IMG/VR virus record: IMGVR_UViG_3300017963_000020 | Coordinates: 24,134 to 88,133 of that record | Direction: 5' to 3' (one strand) | Length of the DNA stretch: 64,000 nucleotides | From: a virus | Shown: positions 8,765 through 17,771 of the stretch, piece by piece | How positions within the stretch are numbered: position 1 is the stretch's first letter | Layout: every line of letters starts with the position of its first letter | The notes under the pieces: generated by a model | Told to the model about the DNA's origin: nothing | Database searches by the model: none | What the model saw: the letters and a program-made list of their open reading frames with translations, nothing else | Position numbers and translations under genes: made by a program

Positions 8765-10785
8765 TGCTTTATCCTGCTCAAACCTTTTGTTCTCTTTACT
8801 ACCACGACCTCTGGAACCTGCGTCTTCAGTTCCTTAAGATGGGAAATCGTCACGACGTTCTTGAATTTCTTTTGCAACGAACCCATCAGGTTGACGAGAC
8901 GCTTTCTGGCCTTGCTATCCAGGGAGCTAAATACTTCGTCCATCAGCAAGACCTCACAGTCCATGCCGACAGACTCGGCAGCTAGCTCAGATATCCCAAG
9001 GCCGATCGCCAAGATGATGGTCTGCTTTTCACCGCCAGAGTACGAGGCGAAGTCTGCAATACCATCCGGCGACACAATAAGAATCTCGAGCTTGTTTTTG
9101 AATAGACCCTTCTTGGTTCGCGTCCCTGTCGTGAACTCGACACTAATCCCCTCGTCGGACAATAGATCGAGATATCGGTTGATCTTGCTATTTAATACAG
9201 GGAGGACGTTCTCGACTATGACCTGCCGTATGCCTCCTGTCTTCGAGAACATTTCGAAAACGAATTGGGACAGCTTGTACTTCTCAGCCAGTCTATCCCG
9301 ATGCTTCTCGAGGTCCTTGACCTGTGAAATAAGACGCTTCAGTTCCTTGATGTTCTTTTGCGTGTTCTTGAGTTCTGTTTCGCTTTCGCTCACGTTCCCT
9401 TTTGCTTTCAGGAGGCCTTCCTTTAGTCGCTCAAGACGTTCTTCGGAATACCCTTCCTCCTTTATCTCATCAAGGATTGCGGAATGCCTTTTGATTAGGA
9501 CCTTCTTCTTTGCAATCCGTTCCTCAATTGATTCCACTTCGTCTTGGAGCTGGCCTTGTCTTCTTGCCTCCTTGAGCTTGTCCCATAGCACATCAGGATC
9601 AGGTTGTTTCTTTATTTGCGTTTCTTCTGCCTTCAATGCCTTCAATTCGCCTCGCTTCTTGTCTAGCTTGGATTTCACCTTGTCCCGCTTGCCTTCAGCC
9701 TTTTCAAGCCTGTCCTTCTGCTTCTCGGTCAGGGCATCCCGTGTCTCCTGGTCTATTGGCCTATCGCACTCGGTACAATGTTTCTTCCTGCGAATATGGG
9801 CGATCTTATCACGGATGCGTCTACAGTCAGCCTTCGCCTCTATGTATTCCTCATTCACCTCCTGTTCTGCGGACGTCAGTTCGCCAATCTGGATTCGGAT
9901 ACCTTCAAGCGCATCTTCGGCCTCTTGCGCCTTCTTTATGTCCTGTTCGATTTTCTTTTCATCCATTGTTTTTCCAGAAGCCTTCTGCAACGACTTCTTC
10001 TGTGTAATCAAGGAACGCATCTCATCGGTATTATTTTCCACCATCGTCGCAGACTTGCTGAAGGCTTGTTCCATCCTATCCAGTTTATTTACCAGTTCCT
10101 TCAAGTCCCCGTATTTCGTTTCGGCCTCTTTCACAGACGCAATATGCTCGGCCTCTATCTGGCGCATGATCTTGAGCTGCCTTCGCATCTCTATGATGTT
10201 CTTGATTTCGATCTCGGCGTCAAGCGATTCCATTTCGCTTTTGACATAGGACGCCTTCGACCGTGATACTTCGAAGCATCGTTCCAAGATTCCAAGCCCG
10301 AGGAAGTTCGTTAGCAGTTCAAGACGATCACCCGAACGTAAAGACACGACCTTCGCCAAGTCATGTTGACCGAACAGTACAGAGTTCCTGAACGCTTCAA
10401 AATCAAAGCCAATGGTTTCAATGATCCTGGCGTTCGTATCCTTTGTTCCCCTGCCCATTCGTTCGGTCGTCTCTACGTCTTCGAACGATACGGAACCAGA
10501 CCCATCACGCTCCCTATAGCGTGTCACTTCGTATACCTTGCCGTCATGCTCGAATGTAAGCCGAGCGAAGCCCTTCTCTGCGCCTCGGCGGAGGATGCTT
10601 TTCTTGGTCGTCCCCCATCTCACAGTCTGCTCGAATAAAGCAAAACTGATCGCTTCGAAGATGGAAGACTTCCCTGCACCATTAGGTCCGACGATTAGTG
10701 TTAGACAGCCATCGCCGAACCTGAAGATATTGTTTTCCTTTCCATACTTGAACAGATTATTGATTTCTATCTTTACTGGCTTCAT
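8761..10785 (-). CDS. sbcC: SbcC/Rad50-like (T4 gp46-like) ATPase
   Basis: 674 residues. Walker A GPNGAGKSS at 33-41, long coiled-coil arms, a CxxC zinc hook (C337, C340), then the signature SGGEK and a Walker B ending in LLMDEVFSSLD. This is the SMC-like subunit of the SbcCD nuclease, which resects or opens DNA ends to feed recombination-dependent replication. The ATG at 10785 after GGAGG is preferred over the upstream in-frame ATG because that extension lies inside sbcD and has no ribosome site. It overlaps sbcD by 29 bases. Confidence 0.95.
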   Translation of the reverse strand: MKPVKIEINNLFKYGKENNIFRFGDGCLTLIVGPNGAGKSSIFEAISFALFEQTVRWGTTKKSILRRGAEKGFARLTFEHDGKVYEVTRYRERDGSGSVSFEDVETTERMGRGTKDTNARIIETIGFDFEAFRNSVLFGQHDLAKVVSLRSGDRLELLTNFLGLGILERCFEVSRSKASYVKSEMESLDAEIEIKNIIEMRRQLKIMRQIEAEHIASVKEAETKYGDLKELVNKLDRMEQAFSKSATMVENNTDEMRSLITQKKSLQKASGKTMDEKKIEQDIKKAQEAEDALEGIRIQIGELTSAEQEVNEEYIEAKADCRRIRDKIAHIRRKKHCTECDRPIDQETRDALTEKQKDRLEKAEGKRDKVKSKLDKKRGELKALKAEETQIKKQPDPDVLWDKLKEARRQGQLQDEVESIEERIAKKKVLIKRHSAILDEIKEEGYSEERLERLKEGLLKAKGNVSESETELKNTQKNIKELKRLISQVKDLEKHRDRLAEKYKLSQFVFEMFSKTGGIRQVIVENVLPVLNSKINRYLDLLSDEGISVEFTTGTRTKKGLFKNKLEILIVSPDGIADFASYSGGEKQTIILAIGLGISELAAESVGMDCEVLLMDEVFSSLDSKARKRLVNLMGSLQKKFKNVVTISHLKELKTQVPEVVVVKRTKGLSRIKQ

Positions 10786-11788
10786 CAAGGACCTCCTTCG
10801 CCATCGTAAGGAGCGTCCCACGATCATTCCCGCCAAATCGCTTGACATACCTCTTGACGTTCTGGGCAAGCGAATCCCTGAAGTTGATTTCCTTCGCCCT
10901 TCTTCGTGGTCTCGAGGCGACCTCCCAGCTTACCTTCACGACAGACCCATCCTTGGACTTGATCTTGTCCACAAGACCGCTGACGTTCATGTTGGGAAGG
11001 TCGGTCTTATTGCAACGAACGACGATCTTGTAGATAGCTCCCCTAACGAGCTTCCTATCAATGCCGTCGGTCGTGTATTCGATCTGGATTAGCCTACGGT
11101 TTTTGATCGGGACGCTACTCAGTTCACCGTCTTCGTAGAACAGAAACCGTTTCTCCTCATCACGCTCCCCGAAGTCCAAGTAATCAGGGCTTCCGCAGTA
11201 GTAGATATTCCCTCCCTTCTGCGGTTTATGAATGTGACCCAAGATAAAGAACCGAGCCCCGATATACTTCCGCAATTGAGCCTTCGTTACGCCTCCAAGG
11301 AGGGCGAAGTTAGAAGGTCCGACTTTCACGCCCGAGATGGACAGATGGCCGAAGACGCATTCGTAGTCTCCACCATATTTCTTCAGCGTCCTCAGCGTAT
11401 GCTTCGGGTCCTGAGCCATCCTGATATCGTATGGAATGACCAGGAAACGCTTCCCTCCCCTTGTGAATCGGGATGGCTTGTCAACGACCCTGATTCGATC
11501 ATCCGAGAATGGTTTCAGCGGGGACAATGCCGTCGTCTTCTTGCCGACATCGTGGTTCCCAGGAAACACAATCACCTCAAGGTCTGTTGACAGTTTTTTC
11601 AGCATACGATTAAAGCGAGCACGAATAGCATTCGAGACCATGAGATGATCGTATATGTCCCCGGCGATGATCAGGAAGTCGGCCTTGTTTTCCACAGCGA
11701 ACCGAAAGACCTGACCAATGATTTTGAACCTGTCTATCCCAGGGATAGTCTCCCCAAGATGCAGGTCTGCCGTCGCAACGAACTTCAT
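10757..11788 (-). CDS. sbcD: SbcD/Mre11-like (T4 gp47-like) nuclease
   Basis: 343 residues. Metallophosphoesterase motifs in order: DLHLGE (8-13), AGDIYD (about 43-48), PGNHD (about 76-80) and the later GHIHKPQ. It is the nuclease partner of the SbcC-like protein encoded by the overlapping next gene. The upstream sequence CATATTTAAGGG resembles the recurring leader of the small genes. The complex supplies recombinogenic 3' ends for RecA. Confidence 0.95.
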   Translation of the reverse strand: MKFVATADLHLGETIPGIDRFKIIGQVFRFAVENKADFLIIAGDIYDHLMVSNAIRARFNRMLKKLSTDLEVIVFPGNHDVGKKTTALSPLKPFSDDRIRVVDKPSRFTRGGKRFLVIPYDIRMAQDPKHTLRTLKKYGGDYECVFGHLSISGVKVGPSNFALLGGVTKAQLRKYIGARFFILGHIHKPQKGGNIYYCGSPDYLDFGERDEEKRFLFYEDGELSSVPIKNRRLIQIEYTTDGIDRKLVRGAIYKIVVRCNKTDLPNMNVSGLVDKIKSKDGSVVKVSWEVASRPRRRAKEINFRDSLAQNVKRYVKRFGGNDRGTLLTMAKEVLDEASKDRNQ

Positions 11789-11817
11789 ATCGTTTTGCCC
11801 TTAAATATGAGTCGCGA

Positions 11818-13086
11818 TTAGACCGCGTCCAACATGAGGCCGATCATTGCCTCCAGCTCGCATCGCTTCTGCGTGTCCTTGGTCTTGCTCGCGACGGTCG
11901 CCAGAGCACAGATCACGCCGAGCATATCCCCGTCTCCTTTTTCTTCCGCGAAGATTTTCAGGGCTCGCTCGGAGATGCTCTTGGCGAACTTGTATTTCTG
12001 GCGCATCTTTTCCAGCCATCCCTCGGCCTTCTTGATGTCGCAGGGTTTGCCCGTCGCCTTTGTCAGCTGCTCGGAAGATGCCCGTGCGAAGTCGGCGATC
12101 TTTTCGTTGAGGGGATAAAGCCCCTTGATCAATTCCGCCTTCATGGTTTCCTTGTCCTTGCCAGTCACCCTGAAGAACCGTTTCTTCTTCACGACAGGCA
12201 TGACGGCGACCCCTCCCTTTTCACGCCAGATGCAGAAGTCCACCTTGACCGAATGGGTTCCCAGCTCGCTCGTCGTGACGTGGATGGCGGGGAAGAATCC
12301 CTTGTTCTTCTTGTCTTCCAGGAAGAGGGATTCGGCATCGGGGAGGATGAGCCTGAACTGCAACGAATCGTCCGCGAGCGTCGCCCAGTCCAAGAGCACG
12401 TTCTCCGGAAGGATATGCTTGCGGAAGATTTTCAGAATCTCCATGTTCGTGAAGGAAACCTTTTCCGGGAACACGAATCCCCTGATGAAGTGTCCCTTGG
12501 TCTTCAGGGTCCACCGTTCGTCCTTCTCGGCGATGCCGAAGAACCAGTCGTAGACGGCCATCCGCATATCCGGTGACAGCCTCGCCATGAATTCCGCCGG
12601 GATCTTGAATCGGCTGTTGACCTGCCCGAATGCCGTCGGCGACATCTTGTACGGTTTCGTATCCTTGCCGATGAAGAGCTCGAGCTGTGGATCGGCCGTC
12701 GGAGCTGCCCTGAGGTTCCTTGCTTTTCCGTTCAGGTCTTTCTTGCCCTGATCGTCCTTCTTGACAGCCTTGATGATCGGCTCCAGCTCCTTGGTCTGCG
12801 GTTCGTCCGTCAGAGCCTTCGACTGAATGACCTCGGGCTCCTTCGGCTTCGGTTCCTCCTTCGGCTTCGGCTCCTCTTTTTCTTCTTCCTGCCTCGGCAC
12901 GATTGTGAGGACGTTCTTGTTTGCCGTTCCTGCGGATTCCTGACCGGATTCCTGTTCGGAGTCGGCTTCGGGCTCCGGCTCGGGCTCCTGCCGTTCCTCG
13001 TTCACCTTGTCGATCTTCTTTGCTTTCTCCACCATCTCCGCGTCCCTTTTCTCCCTGTCCCTCTTCTTCTTGTTCTTCTTGGACAT
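11818..13086 (-). CDS. DUF932-like protein
   Basis: 422 residues. The first about 130 residues are low complexity, Lys/Glu/Pro-rich with Glu-Pro repeats, and the remainder is globular. The core (about 145-420) resembles DUF932, a phage/plasmid family of unknown function: an AFGQVNSRFKIPAEF-like start, a central strand ending in TTSELGTH, and a final helix rich in Ala/Glu. It lies between SbcD and RecA, suggesting a part in recombination or replication. The start ATG follows AAAGGAG. The family call is tentative. Confidence 0.7.
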   Translation of the reverse strand: MSKKNKKKRDREKRDAEMVEKAKKIDKVNEERQEPEPEPEADSEQESGQESAGTANKNVLTIVPRQEEEKEEPKPKEEPKPKEPEVIQSKALTDEPQTKELEPIIKAVKKDDQGKKDLNGKARNLRAAPTADPQLELFIGKDTKPYKMSPTAFGQVNSRFKIPAEFMARLSPDMRMAVYDWFFGIAEKDERWTLKTKGHFIRGFVFPEKVSFTNMEILKIFRKHILPENVLLDWATLADDSLQFRLILPDAESLFLEDKKNKGFFPAIHVTTSELGTHSVKVDFCIWREKGGVAVMPVVKKKRFFRVTGKDKETMKAELIKGLYPLNEKIADFARASSEQLTKATGKPCDIKKAEGWLEKMRQKYKFAKSISERALKIFAEEKGDGDMLGVICALATVASKTKDTQKRCELEAMIGLMLDAV

Positions 13087-13098
13087 GACCAGACTCCT

Positions 13099-14082
13099 TT
13101 AAGAAAATTGTGACTGAATATATTGCCTCGTCGCCTGGAGAAGTTCTCGTTTGGCTTTCTTGTCTTGTCGGATGGCCTTCAAGAATCCCTTCTGGCCTTT
13201 TCCTTTCACATCGCCAAACGAAAACGACGACCCTTTCCTTTTGATTACTTTCCCCGATTTCGCCCACAGAAACACTTCGGCAGCTTTGTTGATTCCCTTG
13301 CCGAAGGTGATGACGAACTTGCCCACGTTGAAGGGCGAACAAATCTTGGACTTGACGACCTTCGCATAGGTGACATTCGCCACCGACCTCTTCTCCTTGA
13401 CGTTCTTGACCTTTTCCTTTTCGGTTTTCCTTCGGCGGACCTCGATCCGAACAGATGCGTAGAACTTCAACGCCTTTCCGCCCGGAGTAGTCTTGCCCTT
13501 ACTGAACCCACCGATCTTGTCGCGCTCCTGGTTGATGAAGACGACCAGGACCCCATTCTTATTCGCGACAGCCACGATCTTCCGCATCGCCTTAGACATG
13601 AGCCGAGCTTGTGCAGCTACAGTGATGTCTTCCATTTCCCCGTCAAGTTCTGCCTTCGGGACGAGGGCAGCTACACTATCCACGACGATGCACTTGACCT
13701 TCTTGCTGAGGATTAGTTTCTGGACGATGCTTAGAGCCTGTTCCCCATAATCCGGCTGAGAGAACAGGAGTCCCTCCATATCAACGCCGATCAGGCCAGC
13801 ATAATCGGGATCAAGAGCGTGTTCAACGTCAATGATCGCCCCGACGTTTCCTTGCCTTTGAGCGTTCGCCAAGATGTGGAGGGCGAGGGTAGTCTTGCCC
13901 GACGACTCAGGACCGTACAGTTCCACGACTCGGCCATAGGGCAGACCGCCTCCACCGAGCGCACAATCCAAGGAGATTGATCCCGTGGAGACTCGGGGAC
14001 CGGGTTCAACCTTCATGTCCCCGAACCTCATCAAGGAACCCTTCCCATATTTCTTTTCAATCCCCTGGATGACCGTTAGCAG
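13099..14082 (-). CDS. recA: RecA recombinase (start anomalous)
   Basis: About 330 residues of clear RecA: a GKGSLMRFGD lead-in, Walker A GPESSGKT, Walker B IVVDSVAAL, a loop with INQERDKIGG and the TPGGKALKFYASV strand. It forms filaments on ssDNA for strand exchange. The start is a problem. The coupled ATG at 14090, overlapping the upstream TGA, is out of frame by one base and closes after four codons. In frame there is only a CTG at 14082 or ATGs far inside the upstream acidic gene (14220, 14322). One more A in the AAAA run at 14084-14087 would restore a perfect coupled start. The coordinate given uses the CTG as a placeholder. Confidence 0.92.
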   Translation of the reverse strand: MLTVIQGIEKKYGKGSLMRFGDMKVEPGPRVSTGSISLDCALGGGGLPYGRVVELYGPESSGKTTLALHILANAQRQGNVGAIIDVEHALDPDYAGLIGVDMEGLLFSQPDYGEQALSIVQKLILSKKVKCIVVDSVAALVPKAELDGEMEDITVAAQARLMSKAMRKIVAVANKNGVLVVFINQERDKIGGFSKGKTTPGGKALKFYASVRIEVRRRKTEKEKVKNVKEKRSVANVTYAKVVKSKICSPFNVGKFVITFGKGINKAAEVFLWAKSGKVIKRKGSSFSFGDVKGKGQKGFLKAIRQDKKAKRELLQATRQYIQSQFS

Positions 14083-14089
14083 GTTTTCA

Positions 14090-14827
14090 TCACCAGCTGA
14101 GGTCGTCGTCCTCGTCTTCTTCGTCGTCGTCCCGTCTGCGCTTTTTCTTCTTCTTTTTCTTTCCTTTGTCTTTCCCTTTTTTCTTTTTCCTTTTTCTCGG
14201 ACGCTCTTCTTCTTCTTCATCGTCCTCGTCCTCCTCGTCCTCTTCATCATCCTCATCGTCGTCATCGTCGTCTTCGTCGTCTTCGTCCTCGTCATCTTCG
14301 TCGTCATCGTCGTCTTCGTCATCCTCGTCTTCCTCGTCCTCCTCCTCTTCGTCGTCCTCCTCCTCTTCCTCCCGACGCTTCTTCTTCTTGCCCTTTTTCT
14401 TTTTCTTCTTCGGGCGTTCTTCCTCTTCGTCGTCGTCCTTCCGTTTCTTCTTGCCCTTGAAGATTTCGTCCACCTTGCACTTCGGTGAACCGTCGTCGTT
14501 GACCGCGTCGGTGTGGACGACCGAGATTCTGCACCGATCGCCGATGAGATCGCCGATGTCGAACTTGCCTTCCTTGAACTTCAAGTCGGGAATGAGCTTC
14601 TTCAGCCATCTTCCCAGCTTGTTTTTCGGACGAGCGTCCATCTGCGTCCAGGCAGTCAGAATCGTTCCCTTTTGTTTCCCCTTGATGATCTTGAATTTCC
14701 ACCTTAGCTGTGGACCGTATTTCCCCTTGTCCTTTTCGATGTCCGTGATCTCTGCAAGGTAGATATCCTCCGGGATAGAGACTCCCTTGCTTTTCTTGGA
14801 CATCGGGATCCGAAGCCTCTTGGTCAC
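14090..14827 (-). CDS. OB-fold-like protein with giant acidic/basic tail (candidate SSB)
   Basis: 245 residues. Residues about 15-115 look like a small beta-rich domain with alternating strands (pattern GKYGPQLRWKFKI), typical of phage ssDNA-binding OB folds. After this come Lys-rich and then about 60 nearly uninterrupted Asp/Glu residues, another Lys block and a short acidic end. Acidic tails on SSBs recruit partners; here it is far longer. The GTG at 14827 is chosen because it overlaps the upstream stop (GTGA) after AGGAGG. It sits just before recA, as expected for an SSB. The call is inferred from fold pattern and context. Confidence 0.6.
   Translation of the reverse strand: MTKRLRIPMSKKSKGVSIPEDIYLAEITDIEKDKGKYGPQLRWKFKIIKGKQKGTILTAWTQMDARPKNKLGRWLKKLIPDLKFKEGKFDIGDLIGDRCRISVVHTDAVNDDGSPKCKVDEIFKGKKKRKDDDEEEERPKKKKKKGKKKKRREEEEEDDEEEEDEEDEDDEDDDDDEDDEDEDDEDDDDDDEDDEEDEEDEDDEEEEERPRKRKKKKGKDKGKKKKKKKRRRDDDEEDEDDDLSW
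14095..14420. repeat. degenerate trinucleotide tract (GAN codons)
   Basis: About 300 bases of degenerate GAC/GAG/GAA/GAT triplets on the minus strand (TCG/TCC/TCT on plus) encode the Asp/Glu tail. All neighbouring frames stay open through it, which creates spurious Ser-, Thr- or Arg-rich ORFs. Confidence 0.8.
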
Positions 14828-15117
14828 GACTTGCCTCCTTTCTTCTTCTTCTTCTGGAGCTCTTTTGCTTCCGCAATGAATTCCTCTATGTCCTCGCCGA
14901 CCAGGAGTCGGCATTCTTTCATGAGCTTCCTTGCCGTCTTCCTTACCTTCTCCCGGTTCTTTTTCGAATCCGAGCTAAGGATTACAGGCTGGGACAGCCA
15001 AGTATGGAAGCGAACGGTATGGAATCCCTTGAGGAGCACGTTCTCCTCAAAACCCTTCTTGACGATAACGACCCTTGGAATGAACTTTGTCAACGCTTTG
15101 ATCAAGCTATCGAGCAT
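14824..15117 (-). CDS. small hypothetical protein in replisome operon
   Basis: 97 residues, basic, ending in a five-lysine run and Gly-Gly-Lys-Ser. No family is recognised. It starts two bases after the clamp loader stop and ends with a GTGA overlap into the OB-fold-like gene, so it is embedded in the replication operon and likely serves it. Confidence 0.6.
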   Translation of the reverse strand: MLDSLIKALTKFIPRVVIVKKGFEENVLLKGFHTVRFHTWLSQPVILSSDSKKNREKVRKTARKLMKECRLLVGEDIEEFIAEAKELQKKKKKGGKS

Positions 15118-15118
15118 A

Positions 15119-15979
15119 TTATCCTCCCATCGCTTTCTTGATCTGTATGAACGCGGATATGAGCTGCAGGGTTTTGACGCAACCTAATCTAAATCGTGCA
15201 TCACATTCGGCAAGGATAATCACGACCCTCTTGTTTCGTAGGCTCAGGGCTCCATCCACTAATAGTCTAAAGACATAGTCTGGATCTATCTTATGAACAC
15301 GCTCTATGAACTCGCCGACGTCCATGGAATATATATCGTCGATCGGCTCTGCCTCAATTTCTAAACCGTTCTTGACTCCCTCAAGTATATTTAACATCTT
15401 TCGAGCATCGCCATTCGATTCCAGGATGACGACCTTGAGTTTGCTCAGGCTAATATCAATCTCCTCCTTGTTTCTAACATCGTCAGCCAATTTTCTTAGA
15501 GCCTTGTTTTTAATCGGCCTGAACTCGTACTCTGTGCATCTTGAAGCGATGGGGTCTATAATCTTCTCAGGATAATTGCAGGATAATATGAAACGACAAT
15601 TCTTATACGACGTCTCCATCAGCCGACGAAGAGCGTGTTGAGCATCTTTGGTGATTGCGTCTGCTTCATCAAGGAAAACAATCTTGAACCCGTGGAAGCT
15701 TTGCGTGTTCGCAAATTCCTTGACCCTATTTCGTATGACATCAATCCCCCTGTCGGAACTTGCATTGAGCTCAAGGAACGACCCCTTCCAATCTTCGCCG
15801 AAGAACTTCCTTGCGATAATGGTAGCAAGGGTCGTCTTTCCTGTTCCGGCAGGACCAGAGAACAGCAGATGCGGAATGATGCTGTTCTTCTTTATATACT
15901 TCGCGATCGGCTTGACGATATGGTCCTGCCCGATTACTTGTTTGAACAGCGTCGGCCTATATTTTTCTACGAACATCAT
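15119..15979 (-). CDS. clamp loader ATPase (RFC small subunit / T4 gp44-like)
   Basis: 286 residues. It opens with the EKYRPTLFKQVIGQ box typical of RFC/gp44 proteins, then Walker A GPAGTGKTT (42-50), Walker B FLDEADAI (102-109) and the SRC motif (146-148). It loads the sliding clamp onto primer-template junctions using ATP. The start is the ATG overlapping the upstream stop (GAATGATG) after AAGGGGG; an upstream in-frame TTG has no ribosome site. The partner subunit is probably the gene just upstream. Confidence 0.93.
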   Translation of the reverse strand: MMFVEKYRPTLFKQVIGQDHIVKPIAKYIKKNSIIPHLLFSGPAGTGKTTLATIIARKFFGEDWKGSFLELNASSDRGIDVIRNRVKEFANTQSFHGFKIVFLDEADAITKDAQHALRRLMETSYKNCRFILSCNYPEKIIDPIASRCTEYEFRPIKNKALRKLADDVRNKEEIDISLSKLKVVILESNGDARKMLNILEGVKNGLEIEAEPIDDIYSMDVGEFIERVHKIDPDYVFRLLVDGALSLRNKRVVIILAECDARFRLGCVKTLQLISAFIQIKKAMGG

Positions 15980-16524
15980 TCCCCCTTCTTTTTGAAACGA
16001 TAGTAGAACCGCATTCGCCAAGAATAGATCGGCTCGAAGTGTGAAATTAGCAGGTGAATGATCTTGGTATCCACGACGTATAGGTAACGGTCTATCGTGT
16101 TTAGCAGGTCGCGGTTCTCATCATCATCCTCTGCTATATTGCCCATCATCCATTTCAATAATACTTCCAAAGGAGGCTTCCATTTTTCCAGCTCTCTAAA
16201 GACACGATCCCTGTCTGTATCAGTGAATATAAGCTGGAGCAGATGGAATATGTTCAGAGTTCGTGTTCCGCCTGAATCTTCTATTTCATCTACAAGATTT
16301 TTCACCTTGTCGTATCTGTCATACGAATTAGTCCTCAAGTCCAGATCAACCTTGCACTCCTTTAGCAAAGCCTTGAGTTTTCGCATATCAAGGCGACCCT
16401 CGTCAATGTCAATCAAGAACCTGCCCTTGACGAGCTGTTGAGCCTTGAGTTTATTAACAGAGAGGGAGGACAGCGTGATGCTGTCCTCCCTTCTCTTTGT
16501 GTCGCCGATAAGGAGGCGAATCAT
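15976..16524 (-). CDS. putative clamp loader partner subunit (gp62 position)
   Basis: 182 residues, mostly helical, with no motif I recognise. It lies between the sliding clamp and the clamp loader ATPase and overlaps the latter by four bases (ATGA). In T4 the small loader subunit gp62 is next to gp44 and gp45, so a loader accessory role is the best guess from gene order. The sequence itself does not prove it. Confidence 0.55.
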   Translation of the reverse strand: MIRLLIGDTKRREDSITLSSLSVNKLKAQQLVKGRFLIDIDEGRLDMRKLKALLKECKVDLDLRTNSYDRYDKVKNLVDEIEDSGGTRTLNIFHLLQLIFTDTDRDRVFRELEKWKPPLEVLLKWMMGNIAEDDDENRDLLNTIDRYLYVVDTKIIHLLISHFEPIYSWRMRFYYRFKKKGE

Positions 16525-16527
16525 GGC

Positions 16528-17265
16528 CTATTCCTCCTTCGTCATGAGCAGATAGTAGGAGCGGAGGCCGTCCCCGAACCTGATCAGCATCGGAGGATTC
16601 TTTTCCAGGTAGATCTTCACCCGTCCTTCGACCGTTTTGAATATCTCCTTGATGCCGTGCCCGAACATCACGGACATCCCTTTCTTCAGGTCGCTCTTGC
16701 TCGTGTCCAGCTTCGTCGTGAAGGAATTCTTCCCACGTTCGACCACGACCTTGACCATTTTCTTTTCGACGACGAAGATGTATGTATGCTCCCCGAGCAA
16801 GTCGGCGTCCCCTGTGATCTCCCTGAGCTGGCTTGCATCCGCGATGAAATTGTTCGTCTTGTATTGCAGCTTCAAAGTCGGCGTCACGACCTTGTTCTTT
16901 TTCACCTTGACAACGGAGGCCTTCTGGTAGGAGTCCACCGACTTCAATGCCGTCACTTCGAACCGACCGATCTTTCTTCTTTGCCGGACGACCAGCTGTT
17001 TATCCGACGACGTGATTTTCACCATGCCGTCGAACCGAGAAAGGATCTGCCTGAAAACCTGGATATTACCGATGATGAACTGTCCAGCCTCTTCGACCTT
17101 TGCCTCGCCGACTACATTGAAGTAGATCGCTCTCGCAGTATCCAGACCGCAAGACACGAGGTTCCCGTCTTCGGCGTCTACGACGCAGTCCAAGACAAGG
17201 CCATCGAGATTGACCTTGGACAGGAATGAACTGAACGCCTCCGCTTCCACTTTTATTTCGGCCAT
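16528..17265 (-). CDS. sliding clamp (PCNA / T4 gp45-like)
   Basis: 245 residues, the size of PCNA/gp45 rather than bacterial DnaN (about 370). The pattern of repeated strands, with FSSFLSKVNLDGLVLDCVVD near the start and a second strand-rich half, fits a two-domain trimeric clamp. It tethers the polymerase to DNA and, in T4-like phages, also activates late transcription. Its neighbours are the loader subunits and DnaE polymerase. The family is inferred from fold pattern and context. Confidence 0.75.
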   Translation of the reverse strand: MAEIKVEAEAFSSFLSKVNLDGLVLDCVVDAEDGNLVSCGLDTARAIYFNVVGEAKVEEAGQFIIGNIQVFRQILSRFDGMVKITSSDKQLVVRQRRKIGRFEVTALKSVDSYQKASVVKVKKNKVVTPTLKLQYKTNNFIADASQLREITGDADLLGEHTYIFVVEKKMVKVVVERGKNSFTTKLDTSKSDLKKGMSVMFGHGIKEIFKTVEGRVKIYLEKNPPMLIRFGDGLRSYYLLMTKEE

Positions 17266-17771
17266 TATTTCGTCCTCCTATGTTCGGCTTCCAAACTCTT
17301 GTTCGCGTTCTCCAGAGCGTCCAACAGCTTGTTCACTCTGTGCATGACGTATTCGAAAACCCGAGCGAGCTCTGTGGCCTTCGCCTCGCGCATCCTGTGC
17401 TTCTTGCATCTCTTCTCGGCTTCAGCCTGGACCAGCTTGTCCGTGACTCGATCCACGTCTTCCATGCCGTTCAATCGTATATCAACCTCCTCTTCTGCGA
17501 TCTTTGCCTTCCTGTTTCCGTATGCCTTGTTCAACCCTCCTTCTGCCCGTCCAGCCTGAACAGCAAGAAAGACGTTCATCGCAGCTAGATTGATTTGATC
17601 CCGGGATAGGATATCCTTTTTGAAAGCCGACACCATGTCGGCAATTCCCATCCCCTGATACTTGCCGACAAGCTTCAGGATCTTTTTCAGGAACCTAAAC
17701 TCGTTCGGTTTGTTTTGGAAATCTTCCCAATCGATTTCCACGGGTTTTATATCAGACCTCTTCTTCGGCAT
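17265..17771 (-). CDS. hypothetical protein in replisome operon
   Basis: 168 residues, strongly helical and charged. No family is recognised. It starts inside the last 25 bases of dnaE and its TAA overlaps the clamp ATG (TAATG), so it is tightly coupled to both. A replisome accessory role is an inference from this position. Confidence 0.6.
   Translation of the reverse strand: MPKKRSDIKPVEIDWEDFQNKPNEFRFLKKILKLVGKYQGMGIADMVSAFKKDILSRDQINLAAMNVFLAVQAGRAEGGLNKAYGNRKAKIAEEEVDIRLNGMEDVDRVTDKLVQAEAEKRCKKHRMREAKATELARVFEYVMHRVNKLLDALENANKSLEAEHRRTK

Noticed and set aside
8741-10249. 502-codon plus-strand ORF
   Set aside because: Lies entirely antisense to sbcC, which has unmistakable motifs; Ser/Phe/Leu-rich shadow.
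14083-14322. RecA with an 80-residue Thr/Arg/Lys-rich N-terminal extension
   Set aside because: The extension is the out-of-frame reading of the acidic tail; no conserved sequence supports it. It cannot be fully excluded as an initiation region.
14166-14762. Plus-strand ORF encoding a poly-Ser protein
   Set aside because: It is the complement of the Asp/Glu triplet tract; no start signal and no non-repetitive sequence.
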